A stretch of 64,000 nucleotides of DNA from Clarkia xantiana subsp. parviflora. Taxonomy: Eukaryota > Streptophyta > Magnoliopsida > Myrtales > Onagraceae. Position numbers and translations under genes: made by a program. The first letter of the stretch is position 1. Every line of letters starts with the position of its first letter. The DNA lies in the NCBI GenBank assembly GCA_036873135.1, contig JAPTYO010000005.1:17008666-17072665 (forward strand). Reading direction: 5' to 3'. This document shows, piece after piece, positions 56,157 through 64,000 of the stretch. A model generated the notes under the pieces. The model did no database searches. It saw only the letters and a program-made list of their open reading frames with translations, and was not told the origin of the DNA.

Positions 56157-57784
56157 GGAGTGTTGTTCCTAGAGGGAGTGTAGTTCAATATGGGAGTAAT
56201 GAGCCTAGACGTAGTCAAAGGCGGAGAACTTCTTCTAAGAAGTTTCCCATCGAAAAGAGTGAGTTATTCACCCTTACTTCAGTTGATGAACCGTTCACAG
56301 TTAAACAAGCTCTGGAAGGTCCTCGAGCGAAGGAATGAAGGAAATCAATGGAGGAAGAATTCGCCTCAATGAAAGCCAATTCGATTTGGACGTTAGTTGA
56401 TCTTTCTTCTAATCGCAGGGCGATCAAGGAAAAATGGGTTCTGAAATTGAAACTCACTGCTGGTGGAATTTTTGAGCGATACAAAGCTCGACTTGTCGCG
56501 AAAGGTTATACCCAACACCACGAAGTGGACTTTGATGAGACTTACTCACCAATTGTGCGTTACACCACAGTCCGGGACATTTTGGCGTTATACGTCGATG
56601 ACATCCTTCTTGCCACGAACAATGTGAGTTAATTGAAGAATTCAAAGTCTTGGTTATCTGTATTTGAGATGAAGAACATGGGATATGCCACTTACATCTT
56701 AGGCATTAAGTTGCTAGAGATCGTCTTCTCGTAGATTATGTCTTTCTCAGGAAGCCTATATCAACAAACTGTTGAGAAGGTTCAATCTTTGTGATGCTAA
56801 ACTCGTGGAGACACCAATTGTATATGGGAGTACGCTGTCGAAGCTTGATGGCCCAAAGAACCTGGTAGAGCGTGAACAGATTAAGAAGTGTAGAGTACCT
56901 CTGTATTTGAGATTAAGGACATGGGAGAGGTCACTTACATCTTAGGCATTAAGATTGCTAGAGATCGTGGTGCTCGTTGATTATGTCTTTCTCAGGAAGC
57001 CTATATCAACAAACTGTTGAGAAGGTTCATCTATGAGATTCTAAAACCGTGGAGACACAAATTGTATATGGGAGTGCATTGTCAAAGCGTGATGGCCCAA
57101 AGAACTTGGTAGAGCATGAACAGATAAGAAGTGCAGAGTACCTCAGTATGGTAGGAAGTATGATGTGCGTGATGCAATGCACTCGTCCAAATATCTGTTA
57201 AGCTGTGGGATTAGTAGTCTGTTTCCAGTCGAACCCGGTTATCAACACTTACGAGCCGTGAAATGAATAATGAGATATGTGAAAGGTACAGCAAACTACA
57301 GAGTGTTCTATGAGGGAAGTAAGCTAGAATTGGTAGGATATAGTGACGCCGACCATGGTGGTGATCTGGATGATCGTAAGTCCACCTCAGGAGGAGTGTT
57401 TCTCCTTGCTAATGCCACCATCTCATGGATGAGCAAGAAACAATCCTTTTTCGCACTGTCCACTATGGAATCTGAATTCGTAGCTCTCTCAAAGAACGCA
57501 CAGGAAGCTATCTGGCTAAAGAGACTCTTGGCCGCCCTACTTGATGTCAAGGACGGGAGTAAGCCTTTTCGCATTTACTCTGATAGTCAAGCTGCGATAG
57601 AGCAGTCATAATCCGAAGTACCATAGTAGGATAAAACACATTGATATAAAATACAACTATGCAAAAAGTGTGGTAGAAGACAACTTGATCACAGTCAAAT
57701 TCATGCCTTCGGAAAACATGCAGATCCATTGACTAAACCCTTACGCAAGAATATTTTCGAAAAGCACGTAAAACTGCTTGGATT
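56157..57784 (+). pseudogene. Copia reverse transcriptase and RNase H with deletion and duplication (element E2)
   Basis: Reads KAMEEEFASMKANSIWTLVD, YKARLVAKGYTQHHEVDFDE, TYSPIVRYTTVRDILAL and then jumps straight to YVDDILLATNNVS, so about 100 codons between are deleted. A ~240-bp segment of the thumb/connection part (from GTATTTGAGAT to GAGTACCTC) is present twice in tandem, at about 56658-56900 and 56902-57150. RNase H follows: DADHGGDLDDRKSTSGGVFL, STMESEFVALSKNAQEAIW and DSQAAI. Frame shifts near 57610 spoil the end. Confidence 0.9.
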
Positions 57785-58853
57785 GCGTAGGATTTATAAG
57801 GTTTGTAATGTGACAGTAACATTTACCGATTTGAAGTAATATTTGAATAAAAGAATTACTATTTGAGTTTATGATATTTACGACGTTATAATGGTAATAT
57901 TACATCAGAATTACGGTCTAAAACTAATCGTTGGAGCGTAAACCTCCTAATAAAATATGTCGAATGTGAACCCTGCCATGTCACATGGGCACGGTCGTCT
58001 TGATAGAAGGAAACCTCGTCCATATCAAGCCCGGCAAAGAGCCATGGTATTTCGAAAGAGAAACCTGGTTATGGAAAACATTCATTTGGCTTCGGGGTAC
58101 ACGATATGATCAAAGTTTTGTAGATCGTCATGACGAACTTCGTTCGTCTACTACCACATTCCGGGCTAGATGAAAATCTACGATAACATATGACATTCCC
58201 ACTCCTGATATAAAACAAATTCAGGTTATGCTGTCGACGCGCACTTCATATTGCGCGTGCCATGTTCGACCACGGGGTCAGGCTCGGTTGTGTTAGACGA
58301 AATCTTCCATGATTCTGAACGAAACAACCTTGCGCGTGTGAATGATCCCGGGTGCTGAATGAAGCATCACCCGAAGTACCCTTACTACTCGGAGCTCATG
58401 TCCAAGGTTGGGGTCGATGTTCGCTCCCAGGCGTACGAGCGTAGTGCCCCAACAAAAAGGCCAACTAACCACATTTTAGGAACCGGGTGTGTTTGACTAA
58501 GGATATGAGAAATGGGGATGGTCATCCACATCTGTAATTCTCCAACTCTTGTATTCACAAGGTGGCCACCATCCGGATATTAGTTGAAGGTTGTGAATAC
58601 TTGTACGAATGCCTTGGACAAGTATTCCTTAAGGGGTACAGCGCGGCACAAAGAAGTAACAAGTTGGGAATCAACGTTCCGCGGATGCTACAACACTCTT
58701 AACCGATAAGTAGAGCGAAATCCGTTATGTCTTTCGGTTGCACGGCAAACCTCTTATGAACAATATGGGAACTGGATTGGATCAATGAATAAATATTGAT
58801 GTGTTGAGCAACAACATATTAATAGGCACCCTCCCATTCAGGCGAGTGGGAGC
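57785..58853 (+). other. Pre-LTR tail of copia E2
   Basis: Untranslated, same text as in C and D. Ends with the purine-rich GGCGAGTGGGAGC before the LTR. Confidence 0.75.
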
Positions 58854-59440
58854 TGTTGGCATTTAGAGTAAATGAGTCGTCATAATAGGAGCCCATTAAT
58901 ATAAGCCCAACATGCTAAGTCTATTTTGGGGTATGGCAAATAAGGATTTCGGGTCGAGCCAAAATTTCCATGGGCCATGCGCGGCCCAAATGGTCCGGCC
59001 CAATTGCACACATGGTGCGGCCGAAATTGTGAGCAACCCACCAAGGGTTTTGCTCACCTCCTTTTATAAATAAGAGTTGTTAGGGATTTCTTGGGGTTGG
59101 TCATTCTCTCCCTTTAGGTAGTCACAAATAAATCTCTTCCTATAAACAAGGAGGTTCGGCCGAACCCACATACATCAAGAGTAGGTGCCGAATTACTTCA
59201 AGTAATTCACCCTGGAGATCCATCAAGCAACCAGATTGAAAGAGGCTTTGATGTAGAAACCATTGCCCTCAGATTTCCTCCTTAACAAGAGTCACTGAAG
59301 GACACCGTCCGGCATTCTGTGAACTCCCGTTGACATCTTGGGCTACAGATTGCAATATAGGTATGTCCACCCTTTCCGCTGCATATTAGTTACCTGACAT
59401 CATCTAGTTTTGATCCGTATTAATTCCCCCTAAACCAACA
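58854..59440 (+). repeat. 3' LTR of copia E2 (587 bp)
   Basis: TGTTGGCATTTAGAG to CCCCCTAAACCAACA; TATAAATA at 59065-59072; GTTCGGCCGAACCC block near 59155. A diverged member of the same LTR family. Confidence 0.85.
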
Positions 59441-59660
59441 GCTGCAACAGGTGATCAAATTATGGGAGTCTCTTTTCTGTTTCAAGTTCACATCTCAAAT
59501 ACAACAATCGGGAAAACCTTACACCACATACGCAAAATACTGTTCGTTTCTCGTCGAAGTACCTAGAATCGAATGTGTAGACATTTATGACAGTGTAACC
59601 CCGAAATCGTTCCCACAATCTATAAGTGTATTAAAACTTCAAGAGGAACTTACCAATTGA
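59441..59660 (+). other. Unrecognised short open frame
   Basis: A 69-codon frame (59451-59660) with ordinary amino-acid composition, including IECVDIYDSVTPKSFPQS. It matches no family I know. It directly follows the E2 LTR. It may be a fragment of a host gene or chance. Confidence 0.2.
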
Positions 59661-59985
59661 CTGTTGCAGTCATCTGTAATGAACGTACAGAACGGGGGGA
59701 ACATGATACCCATTTGTCCTCTACGTTGAAGCCGTTGTGCAAGGGTTTAGGAGGTGAATGAGGTAGCGGCGGGTAATTGCTTTAACCTATTGCTCAGTGA
59801 TAAGTTATGTCGAGACTTTGATAAACAAACGTAGTTAACCTTTTCTTACTTGTACTATGTTGACAACATACTGAGATGTGTCTGCAAGACAATTCAACAA
59901 AAATGTCGAACATCGAAGAATATGGTGTTGCATAAATTCGGTGGGGAATACGTTCCGGTCAGAGAAGCGTCTGGCTGTGCACGGT
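59661..59985. other. Unassigned sequence
   Basis: Nothing recognised. Confidence 0.4.
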
Positions 59986-60474
59986 GTGTCAGACCCTAAA
60001 AATCCGACCTAAGGCGATTTCGTTTTGAAAACATGGAATTTTTAAAAGAGTCGCCACTAGTTAATTAATGCTAACTAGAATCCTAAATTACCTATGTGAA
60101 TAACAAGTTAAACACCTTAGCATTAAATTAGTCTACGATCATAAATTCGAGTTCGAGGGTTCTATTACGAATCAAAAATATAATTTTTAATTATGCCCTT
60201 TCGGTACTCAATTCACAAATTTCCAGTGCTCTAATATATACATGTGATCTCACACACTTTAAAAAAAAATGGTAAAAGAAGGTTCAAATTGCTATGTGAA
60301 ATAATTATGTAACTATTAATCAATGTTACGAGCATTATAATTCCTACTTAAATTAAGACATTAAAACATTAGATTTTACGAAAGATGATTAATCAAAGCA
60401 TGAGATTATACCTATGTATAAATTATTTAGTTAAATATAAACAACTAGACCTAGTATTATCAAATTAGAACTAC

Positions 60475-60515
<41 letters not shown>

Positions 60516-60606
60516 TATAATATAAGGAAGATGACTTACCTGAGGAAAAATCAAAAGATTGACGTTGGCAACTATGGTGAATGGTGGGTGATACATGTGG
60601 TAGTGA
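59986..60606. repeat. Possible solo LTR or LTR remnant, with a (TA)n run
   Basis: Starts TGTCAGACCCTAAAAATCCG and carries AAAGAGTCGCCACTAG, a combination I associate with a widespread plant LTR type. No partner or target duplication was found. A (TA)n run lies at 60481-60511. Confidence 0.35.
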
Positions 60607-60610
60607 AGGA

Positions 60611-61345
60611 TGTTGGATCACGGTGGAACTCCGGTACGGTCTTTGACGGAGATCCTAGTTCCTTCGCTCCACGCAATCCTGCAAGAGGGGATACACCGGG
60701 CGGTGACCCAGAATCCCTCTCCGATGCTTAAATGAGTATCTCGTACGGACTGGCAAGCAGTAATCTCAAGTAATGTAATTCAATATCATGTGCTGTGAGG
60801 TCACCTCTGCCCTTTTATAGGCGGAGAGGTACCTCAGTTACCTGGTGAACCGTTGGGGTGGTTAGCCCGTATTCCGCGTATCTCGGGCATGATCCCGCCT
60901 ATCTAGGCCATGATCTCGCTTATCTTGGCCACGCCCCGCGTATCTCGGCCACGCTCCGCGTATCTCGGCCACGCTCCGCATATCTCGGCCACGCTCCGCG
61001 TATCTCGGCCACGCCCCGCGTATCTCGGCCTTAACCTCTGATAGCAAGTCCCGACTAATATCGGGGACTCCAGAGTTATCTCATTGTGTCACCGCTCGGG
61101 GCCCCTCGTCATCGTGACAGGGCCAATCATTCTCAGGGATTCATCATCGGGGCCTACTTAAAGGCATCTCATCGGGAGCGCCTAGTTCGCCTATCGGGAC
61201 CGACTCTGTCGGGACCTCTCATCCTCGGGACTCCCTCTGTCGGGACCCTTCGCCTGGGTCATCTTGACCTCCATTTAGGGCCCAGTGGGCCTATTCACCG
61301 TTTCCTAACCGTTAAAGGGCCTAACAGTCATAGCGGAACCCATCA
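60611..61345 (-). repeat. Tat-type 3' LTR, minus strand (735 bp)
   Basis: Minus-strand start TGATGGGTTCCGC at 61345 and end GATCCAACA at 60611, the same ends as the A LTR. TATAAAA on the minus strand at 60819-60813; a tandem run of TATCTCGGCCACGC(T/C)CCGCG at about 60890-61030 corresponds to the GATACGCGG repeat of A. The adjoining GTCTTGGGGGCAAA (minus strand, 61346-61359) fits a polypurine tract, so this is the 3' LTR of an element whose body lies to the right. Confidence 0.85.
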
Positions 61346-61682
61346 TTTGCCCCCAAGACATGAGGGACTTACAGTTCGTCGTGTCTTTCAACTCCCGACC
61401 TCCCGATATCAGTATCAGAGGCTTTTCTCTTGACAAAATTCCTTGACACGGATCTTCTCGTCCGCGATTCCTCGATACTTCGAGGATAGCCACAAAATCC
61501 GAGAAGACTCCTCCAATGTTCCTCGATAGTCAACTCTTCATCGGCTGACCTCCAAGAGTCCGATCCTCCCGCGGTCAATCTTCCAGGATCCGATCATCTT
61601 GCTGCGGAGTCTTCTGCCTCAGACCTCGTGGACCCTGCTCCCCTCGACGCTGCCAAGGATCAAATTCAATCGCTTTATTCCA
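61346..61682 (-). other. Internal untranslated remnant of the minus-strand Tat element
   Basis: Between the LTR and the tandem array. Short open frames only, no domain recognised. By analogy with J and F it is the 3' untranslated spacer. Confidence 0.45.
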
Positions 61683-62301
61683 CTTAAAGCGAAACCACGC
61701 CACTTAAGGTGACTTAATCTCGTGCACCACTTAAGGCGACTTAACCTCGTTCACCACTTAAGGCGACCTTCATCGTGCACCACTTAAGGCGACTTAACAT
61801 CGTGCACCACTTAAGGCGACTTTCATCGTGCACCACTTAAGGCGACTTAACATCGTGCACCACTTAAGGCGACTTTACGTCGTGCACCACTTAAGGAGAC
61901 TTTCATCGTGCACCACTTAAGGCGACTTAACATCGTGCACCACTTACGGCGACTTTCATCGTGCACCACTTAAGGCGACTTAATCTCGTGCGCCACTTAA
62001 GGCGACTTAATCCCGTGCGCCACTTAAGGGGACTTAATCTCGTGCACCACTTAAGGCGACTTTCTCTCGTGCACCACTTAAGGCGACTTAACATCGTGCA
62101 CCACTTAAGGCGACTTTCATCGTGCACCACTTAAGGCGACTTAATCTCTTGCGCCACTTAAGGCGACTTAATCTCGTGCACCACTTAAGGCAACTTTCTC
62201 TCGTGCACCACTTAAGGCGACTTAATCTAGTGCACCGCTTAAGGCGACTTTACATCGGGCACTACTTAGGGCGACTTAACATCGTGCACCACTTAAGGCG
62301 A
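61683..62301. repeat. Tandem repeat of ~27 bp, about 20 or more units
   Basis: Units read CACTTAAGGCGACTTAATCT plus CGTGCAC, alternating ACTTAA- and ACTTTC-type versions, which suggests a ~54-bp higher-order unit. It is cut off at 62301 by a plus-strand LTR. Confidence 0.95.
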
Positions 62302-63064
62302 TGATGGGTTCCGATGTAATCGTTAGCCCCGTTAACAGCCAATGGACGGCGAATAGGTCCAGTGGGCCTCGTGAAAAGCCTGTAAGGCCCAGAGGCCCAG
62401 TATTAAGGGTCCCGAAGATAGCGGCCCCGACACACAAGCTAAACGCTCCCGACAAGAAGCCTCGGAGTAGGCCCCGATATGCCTTAGCAAAGGCCCCGAT
62501 AATAAAGCCCCGCAGAGGCTGGACCTGTCCCGTAGAGACTTAAGGTCCTGGGTGGTGATCTAGAATGAGACAACTCTGGAGTCCCCGACGGGAGTCGAGA
62601 CTTGTAATCAGAGGATAAAACCGAGAAACCCGCCTACTAGATGAGAGTAGTGGGAAGACGGTTGAGATATAGATAATCTCCCCCGAGATACGCAGGGCGT
62701 GCCCGAGATACGCGGAGGTACGGGTAAGATACGCGGACCGTGGGGCGAGAAATACGGAATCCCAGCCGAGATATACGGAATCGTGACGAGATACACGGAA
62801 TCATGGGTACAACTGCCAAGCGCAGTAACAGGTAACTGAGTAACTCCTCCTTCTATATAAAGGAGGAGGTTACCTCAGAAAGACCATCTACGCATATACG
62901 AACTTATACTCTTGCTTACCATCCATTGATTACCGTACTCATTTAAGCATCGGAGAGGGATTCTGGGTCACCACCCAGGTCATCCCCTTTTGCAGGACCA
63001 CGCGGAGCCCAGGAGTCCAAGCATTCCGTCAAGGACGTAACGGAGCTTCGCCCGTGATCCAACA
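62302..63064 (+). repeat. Tat-type 5' LTR, plus strand (763 bp), element 'K'
   Basis: TGATGGGTTCCGATG to GATCCAACA, with TATATAAAG at about 62854-62862, the GATACGCGG-type repeats at 62690-62790 and the GCATCGGAGAGGGATTCTGG block at 62948. Related to the A and 60.6-kb LTRs but clearly diverged. Confidence 0.88.
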
Positions 63065-63065
63065 T

Positions 63066-63085
63066 TGGCGCCGTCTGTGGGAATC
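63066..63085 (+). other. Primer binding site of element K
   Basis: TGGCGCCGTCTGTGGGAATC, identical to the site of element A over 18 bases. Confidence 0.85.
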
Positions 63086-64000
63086 GAACCCACGACCACA
63101 CGGACTTGCCCTTCAGTCGGAGGAGCAGCAGATAAGGTAGTGGAGGAGGAAGCACCCTTCTTCACCAGCTTGCGCTTCCGCTTGGAACCGCTCTGGACGG
63201 CATCAGTCTCGCCCTGCTTCATAATGAGATGAGTCAACAGAGAAGCCTTCTTGGCTGCAAAGGTAAAAATAAGATGGTTAGAAATATTACCCAGACGACT
63301 AAATCTGCAGAAACAGAATTAAGGAGCCGAACTCCGATGGCAATCAGATGCCGCTCCTGGAGCCTGTTGGCATCGATGGTTATGAAGTTGTCCCCCCAGC
63401 GGTAGAGCTGAACCATCTGGAGGGTGTTGAGGTCATCCTCGGAGTAATCTTGGAGCTTAGGAGCAGGGTCCGCCATAACCTCCCATCGAGGCCAGGGGAC
63501 GGAGCTATGCTGGATAAAGAAGTAGTACTTCTTCCAGCCACTGTTGTCGGAGCCCGAGTCGCGGATCAGAATCCGATCCTTGTGAAACTTCCAAGTCTCG
63601 TTGTCCCAGCCGAAACGTGAGAGTTGCTCCTTTGTCCACTTGGGGAGTCGGGGAGAGATGGAGCAGACACCGGATTTGTTGCACTTCATACCGTAAAAAG
63701 TGCGGAACAACAGAAGACTGTATGTCCACTGCTGGCGATGGCATAAGAGTTGGAAGGCATTCCACACGCGGATGGCGTGTGGAGAGAAAGTGCAGGGGTG
63801 CGTTTTGTACAAATTGCACATTTCCACCATGTTTCCACAGAAGGGGAACCGAATCCCCGCACTTATTTGTCCAGCGGAAACAAACACCTCCCCTACCCGA
63901 GGAGGCGTGATAATGTGCTTCCTTCTACCAGCAGTTTGGGACTCGTAAGGGAAGCGAGGCTCCCAATCCGAGGTGATACACCCCTCTCTAAGGGCAGCCT
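63086..64000 (-). CDS. Antisense ORF of element K, putative gypsy-type transposon domain (partial)
   Basis: On the minus strand the frame is open from the window edge (about 63998) to about 63255. It carries the same domain as the J antisense gene: ITPPRVGEVFVSAGQISAGI, RFPFCGNMVEMCNLY, SPHAIRVWNAFQLLC, YSLLLFRTFYGMK and WKKYYFFIQHSSVPW. This is the PF04195-like pattern. An intron with acceptor TTTACCTTTGCAG near 63257 probably joins it to a second exon (KKASLLTHLIMKQGE, then SGSKRKRKLVKKGASSS), whose frame then runs through the primer site into the LTR. So the gene's 3' end is cut off at the primer site. The start is outside the window. Confidence 0.65.

Larger units (their letters stand above)
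45953..59440 (+). mobile_element. Ty1/copia element 'E2', interrupted by a solo LTR and gypsy F
   Basis: Order: leader (45953-46210), gag (46211-46928 and 47521-47645), decayed protease, integrase (48271-48645 and 55455-55650), linker, RT (56157-57200), RNase H (57201-57780), tail and 3' LTR (58854-59440). The 5' LTR and most of the leader are lost at the junction with element G. Removing the two insertions restores continuous copia order, which makes the nesting secure. Confidence 0.9.

Noticed and set aside
61683..62300. CRISPR-like array
   Set aside because: The units are directly adjacent with no unique spacers, and the context is a plant LTR element.
63348..63948. Plus-strand frames opposite the antisense ORF of K
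   Set aside because: They are shadows of the minus-strand coding region, which carries the recognisable domain.

Overview
This is a repeat-dense stretch of a flowering-plant nuclear genome. Almost every recognisable piece is an LTR retrotransposon, and many are nested in one another. The basis for calling it a plant is: Ty3/gypsy elements of the Tat type (two RNase H domains after the reverse transcriptase, Asp-tRNA-like primer sites), Ty1/copia elements with initiator-Met primer sites, a hAT-type MITE, a Helitron end, and long TA/GT microsatellites. I see no intact ordinary host gene and no functional RNA gene. The species cannot be named from this sequence.

Layout, left to right. 1-7321: 3' part of a gypsy element without reverse transcriptase ('J'): protease then gag-like domain (+), tandem repeats, a multi-exon antisense gene (-), and a 3' LTR containing a striking palindrome array. 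7322-10618: copia remnant 'C' (+). 10619-27995: copia 'B' (-), split by gypsy 'A' (11706-17467, 5-bp target duplication AGGCC) and by a 5.9-kb segment (20885-26791) that ends in a Helitron 3' terminus and lies between two copies of the same ~0.5-kb leader sequence. 27996-31757: gypsy 'I' (-) with gag end, protease and a second gag-like domain, cut by a 579-bp hAT MITE with a perfect 8-bp target duplication. 31758-32674: a ~917-bp GT array. 32675-36190: copia 'E' (+). 36251-42714: copia 'D' (+), both LTRs present, with an open but unusual gag. 42715-45952: copia 'G' (-), LTR plus leader only. 45953-59440: copia 'E2' (+), holding a solo LTR (46929-47520, duplication GAAAG) and gypsy 'F' (48647-55452, -). 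59441-60610: unassigned. 60611-63064: two LTRs of a Tat-like family in opposite orientations around a 27-bp tandem array. 63065-64000: an antisense open frame related to the J antisense gene.

How the parts fit. J and F share one plan: gag/protease on the element strand, tandem repeats where reverse transcriptase and integrase would be expected, and a spliced antisense ORF before the 3' LTR. I carries the gag/protease and repeat part and the right-edge element K carries the antisense part. They look like a non-autonomous group that would need enzymes from a Tat-type partner such as A. A itself is dead: three in-frame stops, a frameshift and no integrase. The copia copies share LTRs, a ~2-kb leader rich in GGTTCGG-type motifs and pol, but carry three very different gag N-termini. 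Several deletion junctions in the copia copies end in short perfect inverted repeats, which suggests fold-back synthesis.
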